A stretch of DNA of 64,000 nt. Origin: Alphaproteobacteria bacterium (GTDB taxonomy: Bacteria; Pseudomonadota; Alphaproteobacteria; Caulobacterales; Aquidulcibacteraceae). The notes under the pieces were generated by a model that was not told where the DNA came from, made no database searches, and was given only the letters and a program-made list of their open reading frames with translations. A program made the position numbers and the translations under genes. Position 1 is the first letter of the stretch. Each line of letters begins with the position of its first letter. The stretch spans positions 1 through 64,000 of the forward strand of contig JAGWZE010000017.1 in the NCBI GenBank assembly GCA_018969015.1, in the 5' to 3' direction. Shown here in pieces: positions 48,399-60,783 of this stretch.

Positions 48399-50372
48399 TC
48401 ACCCCTCCAGCAGATCCGTCACCGCCTCGACGATCCGCTCCGGCGTGATCTCGAAATGCGCGTACAAGTCCTTCGCGGGCGCGGATGCGCCGAAGCCGGT
48501 CATGCCCAGGAACGCGTCGAGCTCGAACGCCTCGAACCAGCCCTGCGCGATCGCCGCCTCCACGCCGATGCGAAGCTCCGTATCCGGACCGATGACGGCA
48601 TCCTGATAGTCGTCGTCCTGCTCGGCGAACAGCTCGAAACACGGGCACGACACGACGCGCGCCGCGATGCCCTTCTCCGCCAGCTGCGCCTGCGCAGCGA
48701 GCGCGATCGCCACTTCCGTGCCCGACGCGAACAGCGCCACCTGCGATTTGCCCTTCGCCGGAGAGATCACGTAGGCGCCCTTGGCGACCATGTTCTCGCC
48801 CGCGGACATGCGCAGCGGCGGCGTCGCCTGCCGCGACAGCGCGAGCACGCTCGGCGCGGTGTCGAGATCGAGCGCGCAGGCCCACGTTTCGGCCGTCTCG
48901 ACCGCATCGGCGGGGCGGAACACGTAGCAGTTCGGGATCGCGCGCAGGCTGGCGAGATGCTCCACCGGCTGGTGCGTGGGGCCGTCTTCGCCGAGGCCGA
49001 TCGAGTCGTGCGTCATGACGTGCACGACGCGCACGCCCATCAGCGCGGCGAGACGGATCGCCGGGCGGGAATAGTCGGCAAAGCACAGGAACGTGCCGCC
49101 ATAGGGCGCGAGGCCGCCATGCAGGGCGAGGCCGTTCATCGCCGCCGCCATGCCATGCTCGCGGATGCCGTAGTTCACGTAGCGCCCGCCGGGGGTTTCC
49201 GGCGCGAAATACTCCGTGCCCTTCACCAGCGTATTGTTGGAGCCCGTGAGATCCGCCGAGCCGCCGATGAGCGAGGGCCATTCCGCAAACACGGCGTCGA
49301 GCGCGAGGCCCGAGGCGGCGCGCGTCGCGATCGACGGCTTGGTCTCGGCCATCTTCGCGGCGTGCGCGGCGAGCGCGTCGCGGGCGCGCGTGGGCACGTC
49401 GCCGTCGATCGCCTCGACGAACGCAGCCGCCTGCGGCGACGCGGCGAGCCGCTTCTCCCAGGCCTCGCGCACGCTGGCGCCGCGGGCGCCGATGGCGCGC
49501 CAATCGGCGGCGATGTCGGCGGGAATGTCGAACGGTTCAGCGGTCCAGCCGATCGCCGCCTTCGCCGCGGCGAGTTCTTCCGCGCCAAGCGGTTCGCCGT
49601 GGGCCGATTTCGTGCCGGCCTTTTTCGGCGCGCCGAAACCGATCACCGTCTTGCAGGCGACGAGCGTCGGGCGGTCCCCGTTTGCGGCCTCCGCGAGCGC
49701 CGCATCGATCGCGGCGGGATCGTGCCCGTCGACGGCGAGCGTGCGCCAGCCCGACGCCTCGAACCGTTTGCGCTGATCGGTGATGTCCGAGAGCGCGATC
49801 TTGCCGTCGATCGAGATGTCGTTGTCGTCCCACAGCACGATCAGCTTCTCGAGCTTTTGGCGCCCGGCGAGGCCGATCGCTTCCTGGCTGATCCCCTCCA
49901 TGAGGCAGCCGTCGCCGGCGATGACCCAGGTGCGGTGGTCGACGAGGTCCTTGCCGAAGCGGGCGGCCAGCGCACGCTCCGCCATCGCCATGCCGACGGC
50001 GTTCGCAAGCCCCTGCCCGAGCGGCCCGGTCGTCGTTTCGATGCCGGCGGCGTGGCCGAACTCCGGGTGCCCCGCGGTGCGCGAGCCGAGCTGGCGGAAG
50101 CGCTTTATCTCTTCGATCGTCATGTCCGCGTAGCCGGTCAGATGCAGCAGCGCGTAGATCAGCATCGAGCCGTGTCCCGCGGAAAGCACGAACCGGTCGC
50201 GATCGGGCCAATCGGGGCGCGCGGCGTCGAACTTAAGGTGCTTCTGGAACAGCACGGTCGCGACGTCGGCCATGCCCATCGGCATGCCCGGGTGGCCCGA
50301 TTTGGCGCGCTCGACGGCGTCCATGGCGAGTGCGCGGACGGCGGCGGCGAGACGACGCGGATCTGAAGTCAT
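48399..50372 (-). CDS. tkt: Transketolase
   Basis: 657 residues. Thiamine-diphosphate motif [13 protein letters not shown]...NDISIDG, substrate His motifs [11 protein letters not shown] and [14 protein letters not shown], and the pyrimidine-domain [13 protein letters not shown] with the catalytic Glu. It moves two-carbon units in the pentose phosphate pathway. The start is the ATG at 50372, because homology begins at once ([18 protein letters not shown]); 18 upstream in-frame codons are not conserved in type. GAGGA lies 8 bases before. No phosphoketolase or Calvin-cycle genes adjoin. Confidence 0.95.
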   Translation of the reverse strand: MTSDPRRLAAAVRALAMDAVERAKSGHPGMPMGMADVATVLFQKHLKFDAARPDWPDRDRFVLSAGHGSMLIYALLHLTGYADMTIEEIKRFRQLGSRTAGHPEFGHAAGIETTTGPLGQGLANAVGMAMAERALAARFGKDLVDHRTWVIAGDGCLMEGISQEAIGLAGRQKLEKLIVLWDDNDISIDGKIALSDITDQRKRFEASGWRTLAVDGHDPAAIDAALAEAANGDRPTLVACKTVIGFGAPKKAGTKSAHGEPLGAEELAAAKAAIGWTAEPFDIPADIAADWRAIGARGASVREAWEKRLAASPQAAAFVEAIDGDVPTRARDALAAHAAKMAETKPSIATRAASGLALDAVFAEWPSLIGGSADLTGSNNTLVKGTEYFAPETPGGRYVNYGIREHGMAAAMNGLALHGGLAPYGGTFLCFADYSRPAIRLAALMGVRVVHVMTHDSIGLGEDGPTHQPVEHLASLRAIPNCYVFRPADAVETAETWACALDLDTAPSVLALSRQATPPLRMSAGENMVAKGAYVISPAKGKSQVALFASGTEVAIALAAQAQLAEKGIAARVVSCPCFELFAEQDDDYQDAVIGPDTELRIGVEAAIAQGWFEAFELDAFLGMTGFGASAPAKDLYAHFEITPERIVEAVTDLLEG

Positions 50373-50496
50373 GGACGGGTCCTCGGGAGCGGCCGCGATC
50401 GCAGCCACAGGGCCGGCGCAAATCACCGGCGCGCGAGGTCCGTGTGGCCGCGACGCCGGGGCGCGTCAAGCGGCATGGACGCGCCGCCTGCCGCCC

Positions 50497-50787
50497 TCAA
50501 GCGGTGCGGTCGAAGGCGATGCCGGGACGCAACGTCCGCTGCGCATAAGGCCGCTGCGGCGGCGTGGGACGCGCCGCGCCGATCACCTGCCCGATCATGT
50601 GCGCGAGAAAGCCCGTCTGGCCCGGCGACAGCCGCGGCTCGTCGAAATCGACGACCCATTCGCGCGGACCGGCGTTACGCGGGGCGCCGTCATCGTTGGC
50701 GGCCTGCGCCTGCGCGACCGGGATCGGTCCCGAATCGGGACCGAAATCCGCCAGTTGCGACCAGAACTTGAGGGCGCGCGGGTCCAT
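50497..50787 (-). CDS. Small hypothetical protein
   Basis: If real, 96 residues starting MDPRALKFWSQLADFGPDS and ending RPGIAFDRTA, soluble, with a Pro-rich C-terminal third (ARPTPPQRPYAQRT). It lies alone in the 660-base stretch between transketolase and phaR, on the same strand. No family recognised and no convincing ribosome-binding site. The frame is open upstream to 50949, but the added part is low-quality. Amino-acid composition looks more protein-like than the shadow frames around it. The remaining 244 bases up to phaR show nothing else. Confidence 0.4.
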   Translation of the reverse strand: MDPRALKFWSQLADFGPDSGPIPVAQAQAANDDGAPRNAGPREWVVDFDEPRLSPGQTGFLAHMIGQVIGAARPTPPQRPYAQRTLRPGIAFDRTA

Positions 50788-51031
50788 GACCCAAGCACTG
50801 CAAGGCGAACGCCAGCCTCGGCGCAGCGGCCCCTCGCAGAAAAGGTGAACGACCGCTGCGTCGCCCACTCCGGGCGGTGAGCCGGGGCATTCCGCCGAAG
50901 TGACTGAGGGGTCGATGACAGCGGGCGCCGACCCAACGGTCAAACGCAATCGGCCGGCCGTTCAAACAGCCGAACTGCCGGGCCATGCAGGGATCAGGCC
51001 GCGCCGTCGCCTCAGATCGGGACGAGATCCG

Positions 51032-51670
51032 TCAGGGTTTGCGCGCCGTTCCGGACAGCGATTCGAGCTGTTTCTGCATCTGCTCGACCTGCCGCTTGAG
51101 CTCCAGCAGCGCGTCCGGCTCCTGGCCGGTGGCGGGCGCGGGCGCGGACGCAGACGCGGGCGCAGCCGGCGCAGCGGCCGCCCCCGTCGGGTCGACGCCG
51201 CCGGGGAACGGCGACCACAGGCGCATCGCCTGCTGGAACATCTGGACGTTCTGGCGCGCCTGCTCCTCGAAGGTCGGCGCGACGGTCCCGCTTGTCCAGG
51301 CGCGCTGGAGTTGGTCGCGGAACTGCTCTTGGCCCTTGGAGAACGTCTCCATGCTCATTTCGAGATAGGCCGGCAGGAACCCCTGCATCTGGTCGCCATA
51401 GAAGCGGATGAGCTTGCGCAGGAACTGGACGGGGAGCAGCGCCTGCCCCCGGCTTTCCTGCTCGAAGATGATCTGGGTCAGGACGGAGCGGGTGATGTCG
51501 TCCCCGGTCTTGGCGTCGTGGACGACGAAATCGACCCCGGCGCGGACCATCTCGCTGAGATGATCCAAGGTGACGTAGGCGCTGTTGGCGGTGTTGTAGA
51601 GGCGCCGGTTGGCGTACTTTTTGATGACGACAGGTTCCGAGGACCCTGCGTTCGCCGCGTCGTCAGCCAT
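51032..51670 (-). CDS. phaR: Polyhydroxyalkanoate synthesis repressor PhaR
   Basis: 212 residues: PHB/PHA accumulation DNA-binding domain (about 14-75; VVIKKYANRRLYNTANSAYVTLD), PHB_acc repeat (about 80-125; FLRKLIRFYGDQMQGFLPAYLEMSME), an Ala/Pro-rich linker and a C-terminal coiled coil (ALLELKRQVEQMQKQLESL). PhaR binds PHA granules and DNA and releases phasin and PHA gene promoters when polymer appears. Divergent from phaA, the usual alphaproteobacterial arrangement. The start is the ATG at 51670; the frame upstream runs inside the phaA gene and is rejected. Confidence 0.93.
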   Translation of the reverse strand: MADDAANAGSSEPVVIKKYANRRLYNTANSAYVTLDHLSEMVRAGVDFVVHDAKTGDDITRSVLTQIIFEQESRGQALLPVQFLRKLIRFYGDQMQGFLPAYLEMSMETFSKGQEQFRDQLQRAWTSGTVAPTFEEQARQNVQMFQQAMRLWSPFPGGVDPTGAAAAPAAPASASAPAPATGQEPDALLELKRQVEQMQKQLESLSGTARKP

Positions 51671-51865
51671 CGAGGCGTTTCCTTTCCCGCGGCGCAGCAT
51701 GCGCGCCCGTATCTGTTGCAGCGCCGAAAATCCGCCTTTGCGCGGGGTTTTGCAAGCCGTCCGCGGCCACAAAGACGCGTCGGGCGACGCATCCATTCGT
51801 GCGCTTGGCGCCGGGCCGCCGCTCGGGCAATGCTGCGCGGCCAAAATAAACCATAGGAGACCCCC
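51671..51865. promoter_or_regulatory. phaR-phaA divergent control region
   Basis: 195 bases holding promoters of both genes. It has several TGC/GCA-rich spots, including the dyad CTGTTGCAG (51713-51721) and TTTTGCAAG further on, in keeping with the TGC-rich sites reported for PhaR. No clear -35/-10 pair. AGGAGA at 51855-51860 is the phaA ribosome-binding site. Confidence 0.35.
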
Positions 51866-53050
<1,185 letters not shown>

Positions 53051-53070
53051 GGGCGCGCCCTCGCACCCCG

Positions 53071-53162
53071 CCGTCATCCTCGGCTGCGCAGCAGCCGGGG
53101 ATGCAGGCGGGGTGACGCCTCCCTTGGAATCCCCGATGCGCCTGCCGCGCGCCGTGCCCGTC
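53071..53162. repeat. Palindromic intergenic repeat, family B, degenerate copy
   Basis: It begins with a clean CCGTCATCCTCGG and inner hairpin GGCTGCGCAGCAGCC, but the right end (GGAATCCCCGATGCG...GCCGTGCCCG) has lost the mirror terminal sequence. It lies between phaA and the toxin-antitoxin pair. Confidence 0.65.
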
Positions 53163-53219
53163 GCCCGTTTCGGGAGCCATCGCTTTTGCCTGCCTGGGCG
53201 CAGGCGGCTATGATGTGGT

Positions 53220-53489
53220 GTGTCCGTTCAAGCGAACATCGCTGACGCGCAGGTGCGCCTGTCCGAACTGATCGACCGCGCAGAAGCGGGCGAACAGGTC
53301 GTGATCGCGCGGGACGGAAAGCCGATCGTAGCGCTCACGCCGCTTCAGGCGATCCCCGCGCGGAAACCGCCGGTGCGGTTTGGCCGGTTGGCCCATCTCG
53401 GCCCCATTCTCGATCCCGAAAGCCTTTTCGTCGCCGATGACGATCTCGAGGCGACGATGGACGAGCCGCTTCCCAAATCATGGACGTGA
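53220..53489 (+). CDS. Phd/YefM-family antitoxin
   Basis: 89 residues. The N-terminal half has the Phd/YefM pattern (QANIADAQVRLSELIDRAEAGEQVVIARDGKPIVALTPL), which forms the DNA-binding dimer, and the C-terminal half is a short acidic, probably disordered toxin-binding tail. GTG start; no in-frame ATG and no good ribosome-binding site are present. It overlaps the toxin gene by 10 bases, or by 1 base if the toxin starts at its second Met. It probably represses its own promoter. Confidence 0.82.
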   Translation: MSVQANIADAQVRLSELIDRAEAGEQVVIARDGKPIVALTPLQAIPARKPPVRFGRLAHLGPILDPESLFVADDDLEATMDEPLPKSWT

Positions 53490-53860
53490 TGGTGGATACG
53501 CACGCCCTGGTCTGGGCGTGGCGCGATCCCGCTCTGATCTCTGCGCGCGCGCGTACGATCTTGTTGGATGGCGACACGACGCCGTGGGTCAGCGCCGTGT
53601 CCGCCTACGAGTTGGAACTGAAACGCGGTCGGGACGCCGCGCTCGCCGATCTCCCCGCCGACATCGAGGCCGCGGCGCGCGAGGATGGGTTTGCTTGGCT
53701 CACTGTCGACGCGACGGACATGGCGGCCGCGGGCGCATCGCCGCGCCTTCACGGCGATCCCTGGGACCGCATCATCATTGCACAAGCGCGCCGGCGCGGA
53801 TGGCCCATCCTCACAGCAGATCGGCGCATCGCGGAGTACGATGCGCCGATCCTATGGTGA
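53480..53860 (+). CDS. PIN-domain (VapC-like) toxin
   Basis: 126 residues of the PIN RNase family. The acidic metal-binding residues are present as Asp6 (VDTHALVWAW), Glu44 (SAYELELK), Asp96 (HGDPWDRIII) and Asp114 (LTADRRI). It would cleave RNA when not bound by the preceding Phd-type antitoxin. An alternative start at 53489 would give a TGATG overlap with the antitoxin stop. All catalytic positions look intact, so the toxin should be active. Confidence 0.87.
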   Translation: MDVMVDTHALVWAWRDPALISARARTILLDGDTTPWVSAVSAYELELKRGRDAALADLPADIEAAAREDGFAWLTVDATDMAAAGASPRLHGDPWDRIIIAQARRRGWPILTADRRIAEYDAPILW

Positions 53861-53880
53861 CGGATTGCAGGTTTGCCGGC

Positions 53881-55821
<1,941 letters not shown>

Positions 55822-55876
55822 ACCTTTCGGCGCGCGCCAGGGACGGCGCGTCGCCGGGGACGACCCCTACCGAACA

Positions 55877-55900
55877 ACATAGGCGCCGGAGCCCTTAAAG
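55877..55900 (-). promoter_or_regulatory. Possible heat-shock (sigma-32) promoter of ftsH
   Basis: On the minus strand CTTTAA (55900-55895), 11 bases, CCTATGT (55883-55877) resembles the sigma-32 pattern CTTGAA-N11-16-CCCATNT with mismatches in both boxes. FtsH is commonly heat-shock controlled. Weak. Confidence 0.25.
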
Positions 55901-55929
55901 AACACCCCAAGGGCCGCATCGTGGAGCGG

Positions 55930-57252
55930 TCAAATGTCACTTTGGGGATCGCATTTTGGCGAGCTTTGGCCGCTGGCTGCGCCGTGGGACCGCCAAAGTA
56001 CGTGTGCGACCATATCCCGGGCCAGCGGGGTCACCCGCACCAGACCGGCCGCCGCCGCCTCTTCCAGCCCCAACCGGCCGGCCGGCGTCAAAACCGCGAG
56101 TTTGACCCCCGCCCGGGCGCCCGGCCCAGGGGCGATCGCGAGGCCGGCGGTCGCGGCCTCCAGGAACAAGCGCCCGTCGAACATGATGGGCCGTCCCGGA
56201 TCGAGGGGGATGGGCGCCGCGCGCGCGCGGGCGCCGCGCCCAAGGACCGAGCCGGGATCACGCCGCACGAGGATCCGCCCGCCGGGCACGCCCGGCGACC
56301 GCGTGAACAGCGCGCCGCCCAGGGCGGCGGAGGCCCACCCCAGCGCGGCCAACCGGGCGAGCCCTGCCCCGGATGGCGGATCCGCGCGGCCCGCGCCGGC
56401 CGCGACGAGCGCCGCGAAGGCCCGGCGCCGGGCCGCCTCGTCCAGCCGTTCCACGCCGGCGGCCGGCACGGCGATCTCGCCTTGCAGGCCAACCTCCAGG
56501 CCCGCCAGCGCGGCCGCGGCGGCGGTATCGAGCGCGGCGGCGCTCTCGGCCGCGGCGGCCGCGGCGGCGCACACGGCCTCGAAGGCGGCGGCGTCCAGCG
56601 CGGCCAGATCGGCCCGCACCCGCACCCGCGCGAAGCGGGCATCGAGATTGGCCGGATCGTCGAGCCAGGACAGCCCCGCCGCCCGCAACCAGGCCCGCAA
56701 CGCCGCACGCCGGATGGCGAGCAGCGGGCGCAGCACGCGCAGGCCCCGCCCCTCCGGCCAGAGCGGCAACGGCGCATCCGGCGTCATCCCCGCGCGGCCA
56801 TAGACGCCGCTGGCGGCGCCCGCCCGGATGAGGACGGTCTCGGCCTGATCGTCGGCCGTGTGCCCAAGCAGAAGCGCGGTCGCGTCGCGCCGGCGCATCT
56901 CGTCGGCGAACGCCGCATAGCGGGCCCCGCGGGCGGCGGCCTGTGTGCGGGGCGGCGCGCCGGGCCACGCCAGGCGCCGCACCACAGGATCGGCGCCGAG
57001 CGCGCGCGCGATGGCGACGGCCCGCGCGGCGTCCTCCGCAGAGCCGTCGCGCAGCGCGTGGTCGACGATGATCGCGACGAGCGGCCGGTCCGGCGCGGCG
57101 CCGCGTGCGGCCGCCAGCAGCGCGACGGAGTCGCCGCCGCCCGAAAGGCCGAGCGCGACGGGGCCGCGGACCGTGGCGAGCGCGCCGGCGAGCGCGGCGT
57201 GGAGATGTTCGTCGAGACCGCCCGGCGCCGCGTCCGGGCCGGCGGCGCTCAC
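55930..57252 (-). CDS. tilS: tRNA(Ile)-lysidine synthase
   Basis: 440 residues of the N-type ATP pyrophosphatase family. The P-loop SGGGDS is at about 37-42, followed by VDHALRDGSAEDA, LLLGHTADDQAETVLIR and WLDDPANLDARFARVRVR, the TilS core. The C-terminal domain (about 330-430) is reduced. It converts the wobble C of the AUA-reading tRNA to lysidine and is essential. GTG start overlapping the previous gene's stop by 4 bases (GTGA). The frame stays open further upstream inside that gene; rejected because homology begins here. tilS-ftsH is a common bacterial order. Confidence 0.92.
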   Translation of the reverse strand: MSAAGPDAAPGGLDEHLHAALAGALATVRGPVALGLSGGGDSVALLAAARGAAPDRPLVAIIVDHALRDGSAEDAARAVAIARALGADPVVRRLAWPGAPPRTQAAARGARYAAFADEMRRRDATALLLGHTADDQAETVLIRAGAASGVYGRAGMTPDAPLPLWPEGRGLRVLRPLLAIRRAALRAWLRAAGLSWLDDPANLDARFARVRVRADLAALDAAAFEAVCAAAAAAAESAAALDTAAAAALAGLEVGLQGEIAVPAAGVERLDEAARRRAFAALVAAGAGRADPPSGAGLARLAALGWASAALGGALFTRSPGVPGGRILVRRDPGSVLGRGARARAAPIPLDPGRPIMFDGRLFLEAATAGLAIAPGPGARAGVKLAVLTPAGRLGLEEAAAAGLVRVTPLARDMVAHVLWRSHGAASGQSSPKCDPQSDI

Positions 57253-57842
57253 CGGCGCAACTCGGGCGGCAGGCCAAGGAACGCGCGATAGCCCTCGACG
57301 GCCGTGCGCCAGGCTGCAAGCCGGCGCGTCAGATAGGTCGAGGAGACGCCGCCGCTCAGCGGGATGTCCATCTCGATCGCCGGATCGCCGTCCTCGTCGA
57401 GATAGGCGCGCACGTCGCGCGTGCGGGCGTTGTAGGTGTTCACCCGTTCGAGTTCGGGTTTCGTGGCCATCGCAAAGCCGAGATAGAGGCGGATCGCGGC
57501 GCAGGCCTCGCCGGGGCGGTCGCACTGCATCGGCACCATCTGGAACGGCCCCTGATCCATACGGCCGAGGACGAAGCGCGAGCCGTCGTCGTTGGTCTGG
57601 ATCTGGCCGCTCATGCCGGAGGACGTGAGGATGCCGAGCATGCCCTGCAGATCGACCTGATCGACGAGCACCGCGCTGCCCGGCCCGGCTTCGGGCGGGC
57701 GTTTGCCGACGGCCTCGTCCGTCATGATCTCCCACGGCTGATGCAACTGCGCCGAGGCGGGCATGGGCGTCGCGATCGCAAGACAGACCGCGATCATCCC
57801 GCCGATCCAGAGCTCACGTGCGCGCATGAAGGCCCCCATCAT
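57249..57842 (-). CDS. Secreted YbjN-domain protein in the Tol-Pal operon
   Basis: 197 residues: signal peptide (MIAVCLAIATPMPASA-Q, cleavage near 32) and a YbjN-type domain (about 60-190), recognisable by VNTYNARTRDVRAYLDEDGDPAIEMDIPLSGGVSSTYL. YbjN proteins have a secretion-chaperone-like fold and unknown role. Most are cytoplasmic, so the signal peptide is notable. Two upstream Met codons and MRARELW (57827) are alternative starts. It lies between cpoB and tilS, coupled to tilS by a 4-base overlap. Confidence 0.78.
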   Translation of the reverse strand: MMGAFMRARELWIGGMIAVCLAIATPMPASAQLHQPWEIMTDEAVGKRPPEAGPGSAVLVDQVDLQGMLGILTSSGMSGQIQTNDDGSRFVLGRMDQGPFQMVPMQCDRPGEACAAIRLYLGFAMATKPELERVNTYNARTRDVRAYLDEDGDPAIEMDIPLSGGVSSTYLTRRLAAWRTAVEGYRAFLGLPPELRR

Positions 57843-57872
57843 CGCGGTCCGCGGCGCGAGGCGCCGAGGCGG

Positions 57873-58697
57873 TCAGCCCGCCGGGCAGGCCGCCTCGCGA
57901 GCTTCCTCGTCGGCGCGGGCCTTCACGGCGGGCGCGGCGTTGGGAAACCGCCGGGCGACGTCGGCGAACGCCGCGCAGCCTTGGGCCTTCTGGCCCATCC
58001 GAGTCAACGCCACGCCGAGCCGCCCCATCGCCTCCGGCGCGATCGCGGCCTTGGGGTGACTGCGCAGAAGCTCCACGAACACCTTCGCGGCTTCGTCGTT
58101 GGCGGCGCGGCCGAGCAGCGTCTGGCCGAGCCAGAACTTGGCTTCCGGCGCCTGCGCATCGTTCGGAAACTGCGCGATCCACTGGCGCAGGCCGGCCTCC
58201 GCGCCAGCGGTGTCGCCGCGCATCAGCTGCATGCGAATGGCGCGGTACGCGGCGGCGGGATCAGCGGCCGGCGCGGCGGGATCGGCGGTGGGCGTGGGCG
58301 CAGAAGGGACCGATGCGGCGGTCGTCGCCGGCGCGGCCGCCGGCGCCTCGGCGCTTTTCGCAGGCGCAGGCTTCGGGGCCGGCTTCGGGGCGGGTTTCGG
58401 AGCGGGCGCGGCCTCGGGCGGCGGCGCGGCCGCGGCGGCGGCCTGCTGCGCGAGGAGGTCGTTGACCATCTTCTCGTAGCGCTCGGCGTCCGCGCGGGCG
58501 ACGTCGCGCTCGCGCTGCAGGCGCTCGTTCTCCCCCGTCGCCTGCCGCAGCTGGCGCTCGAGATCGTCCACGCGCTCTTGCAGGCGCGTGATGGCGGGAT
58601 CGACGGTGACCGGCGCGACGACGCTCTGCGCCATGGCCGGCGCGGCCGCGGCGGCGCCGAACAGCGCGGCGGCGAGAACCACGTGATGCATCTTCAT
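57873..58697 (-). CDS. cpoB: Tol-Pal system protein CpoB (YbgF)
   Basis: 274 residues: signal peptide (to AMAQ, residue 24), coiled coil (about 35-85; RLQERVDDLERQLRQATGENERLQRE), a long Ala/Pro linker with KPAPKPAPKPAP, and TPR repeats (about 150-270; YRAIRMQLMRGDTAGAEAGLRQWIAQFP, EAKFWLGQTLLGRAANDEAAKVFVELL). CpoB links Tol-Pal constriction to peptidoglycan synthesis in E. coli. The ATG at 58697 is chosen because the signal peptide follows directly. Confidence 0.92.
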   Translation of the reverse strand: MKMHHVVLAAALFGAAAAAPAMAQSVVAPVTVDPAITRLQERVDDLERQLRQATGENERLQRERDVARADAERYEKMVNDLLAQQAAAAAAPPPEAAPAPKPAPKPAPKPAPAKSAEAPAAAPATTAASVPSAPTPTADPAAPAADPAAAYRAIRMQLMRGDTAGAEAGLRQWIAQFPNDAQAPEAKFWLGQTLLGRAANDEAAKVFVELLRSHPKAAIAPEAMGRLGVALTRMGQKAQGCAAFADVARRFPNAAPAVKARADEEAREAACPAG

Positions 58698-58725
58698 GGG
58701 CAGGCGCCTAGCCCGTGGCCGGGGC

Positions 58726-58758
58726 GAAAATGGGGCGCGGCCGCCGGCCACGCCCCAT
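58726..58758 (-). terminator. Hairpin between pal and cpoB, partial terminator or attenuator
   Basis: On the minus strand a 13-bp stem with one G-U pair (ATGGGGCGTGGCC / GGCCGCGCCCCAT, 58758-58746 with 58742-58730) and 3-nt loop is followed by TTTT. It lies in the 89-base gap after pal and could lower read-through into cpoB. Confidence 0.5.
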
Positions 58759-58786
58759 CCGTTTTGTCCGGTCTGGTCGGGCCGTC

Positions 58787-59323
58787 TCAGCTCGACAGGC
58801 CGCTGACGAGCGCGGTGCGGGCGTTGCGGTTGAGGGCCCAGGCCTCTTCCGTCGTGCGCGGATCGAGCGGGCGCTCCTTGCCGTAGGACACCGTTTCGAT
58901 GCGCGTGGTCGAGACGCCGAGGCTCACCAGATAGTCCTTCACCGCGGCGGCGCGACGGGCGCCGAGGGCGAGGTTGTATTCGCGCGTGCCGCGCTCGTCG
59001 GCATTGCCTTCGATGCGGATGCGCACGCTCTGATAGGTGCGCAGCCAGGCGGCCTGCTTGTCCAGCGTGGCGCGGGCGCCAGGGGTGAGCGCGTATTGGT
59101 CGGTGTCGAAGAACACGCGTTCCCCGACGCTGACGCGGAAATCTTCGAGCGAGCCCGGAACCGGGCCGCGGGCCTGCGGCTGGGTGGGCTGGGCCGGCTG
59201 CGCCGCCGGCGGCGGCGTGGTCACGACCGGCGCGGTTTTGGGCTTGCCGGCGCACGCGGCGAGCGAGGCGACCGCCGCCAGAGCGAGCGCGCGGGTGGCG
59301 TATTTGCGGGCTGCAAACGTCAT
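58787..59323 (-). CDS. pal: Peptidoglycan-associated lipoprotein Pal
   Basis: 178 residues. The lipobox is SLAAC with lipidated Cys24, then a Pro/Gln-rich linker and an OmpA-like peptidoglycan-binding domain (about 65-175) carrying GNADERGTREYNLALGARRA, the DAP-binding motif. Anchored in the outer membrane, it is the TolB partner. AAGGGA lies 6 bases before the ATG. Confidence 0.96.
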   Translation of the reverse strand: MTFAARKYATRALALAAVASLAACAGKPKTAPVVTTPPPAAQPAQPTQPQARGPVPGSLEDFRVSVGERVFFDTDQYALTPGARATLDKQAAWLRTYQSVRIRIEGNADERGTREYNLALGARRAAAVKDYLVSLGVSTTRIETVSYGKERPLDPRTTEEAWALNRNARTALVSGLSS

Positions 59324-59417
59324 GAACGATCCCTTCTGCGTTCTTTTCCAATCTGCAGGCGCGCGGCCAGCCGATAATCTGTAGCGGCCCGGCGCGCGCC
59401 TCTCAACGCGAATCCCC

Positions 59418-60728
59418 TCACGGAAGCAGCGGCGACCAAGCCGGATCCGACGCCTGCGTGGGTGTCGGAACCGGACGAAGGTTCTGGCCGGTCAAGTCGA
59501 CGGAGAACAGGCTCGGCCCCGCGCCCGGCCGCGGCTCGCGGAAGAACATCACGACGCGGCCATTGGGAGACCAGGTGGGCCCCTCGTCGAGATAGCTTTC
59601 GCTGAGAATCCGCTCGCCCGTGCCGTCCGGGCGCATCACGCCGATCTGGAACCGACCGCCGGTCTGTTTGGTAAATGCGATCAGATCGCCGCGCGGCGAC
59701 CACACCGGCGTGGAGTAGCGGCCGTCGCCGAAGCTGATGCGCTTCTGGTCCGAGCCGTCCGCGTTCATCACGTAGAGTTGAGGCGAGCCGCCGCGGTCCG
59801 AGTTGAAGACGATGCGGGTTCCGTCCGGCGAGCCCGACGGCGAAGTGTCGATGCCGGGATTGTCGGTCAGGCGCGTGCGCTGCCGCGAGCGCAGGTCCAT
59901 GCGGTAGATGTCGGAGTTGCCGCCCTGCTCGAGCGTGAGCAACACGGCCGAGCCGTCCGGCGAGAAGCGCGGCGCGAACGTCATGCCCGGGAATTGTCCG
60001 AGCACTTCCTGACGGCCGGTCTCGATGTTGAACAGGAACACGCGCGGCGAGCCGCTCTCGTAGCTCATGTACGTGATCTGCTGCGCCGTCGGCGAGAAGC
60101 GCGGCGTCAGCACCATGTAGTCGCCCGAGGTGAGATAGGACGGGTTGGCGCCGTCCTGATCCATGATGGCCAGGCGCTTCACGCGGCGCGTCTTCGGCCC
60201 GCTCTCGGCGACGAACACCACGCGGGTGTCGAAATAGCCCTTCTCGCCCGTCAGCCGCTCGTAGATCGCGTCGGAGATCTTGTGCGCGATGCGCCGCCAG
60301 TTCTCCGGCGTCGTCGCATACTGGAGGCCGAACACCTCCTGCTCGGCGGTGACGTCCCAGAGACGGAACTCGATGCGCACGCGGCCATCGGGCAGCTGCG
60401 TCGTCTGGCCGACGATCAGCGCCTGCGCGTTGATGATCCGCCAATCGGCGAAGCGCGGCTGCACGTTGATGTCGACGACCTTCTCGATATAGGCGGCCTG
60501 ATCGAGCGCGCGGAACAGGCCGGAGCGCTCCAGGTTTGCCCGGACGAGCGCGGAGATCTGCTGGCCCACGCGCGGATCGGCGCCGGGCGCAGCGATGAAA
60601 TCGGGCGCCGCGACGGGCATCGGATTCAGGTGACCGCGCGTGATGTCGATCTCGATCGCCGCCCGCGCCGGGCTCACCGCCGCAACGAGCGCCGCACAGG
60701 CCGCGAAGAGGATCGTCAGGAACCGCAT
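59418..60728 (-). CDS. tolB: Tol-Pal system beta-propeller protein TolB
   Basis: 436 residues: signal peptide ([23 protein letters not shown]), N-terminal TolB domain (about 25-165) and a six-bladed WD40-like propeller seen as repeated FSPDG/SPDGTR/WSPRGD/WSPNGR segments. Periplasmic; it binds Pal and relays TolA action. The start at 60728 is chosen over an in-frame codon seven residues upstream because the signal peptide begins here. Confidence 0.95.
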   Translation of the reverse strand: MRFLTILFAACAALVAAVSPARAAIEIDITRGHLNPMPVAAPDFIAAPGADPRVGQQISALVRANLERSGLFRALDQAAYIEKVVDINVQPRFADWRIINAQALIVGQTTQLPDGRVRIEFRLWDVTAEQEVFGLQYATTPENWRRIAHKISDAIYERLTGEKGYFDTRVVFVAESGPKTRRVKRLAIMDQDGANPSYLTSGDYMVLTPRFSPTAQQITYMSYESGSPRVFLFNIETGRQEVLGQFPGMTFAPRFSPDGSAVLLTLEQGGNSDIYRMDLRSRQRTRLTDNPGIDTSPSGSPDGTRIVFNSDRGGSPQLYVMNADGSDQKRISFGDGRYSTPVWSPRGDLIAFTKQTGGRFQIGVMRPDGTGERILSESYLDEGPTWSPNGRVVMFFREPRPGAGPSLFSVDLTGQNLRPVPTPTQASDPAWSPLLP

Positions 60729-60783
60729 GGCGTCTTCTCCCTCCCGCACCCGCCGGACGCGGGCGCAGGCGCGTGCTCGAATA

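Noticed and set aside
48456-50366. A 636-codon plus-strand frame opposite transketolase
   Set aside because: Shadow frame; transketolase motifs on the other strand are complete.
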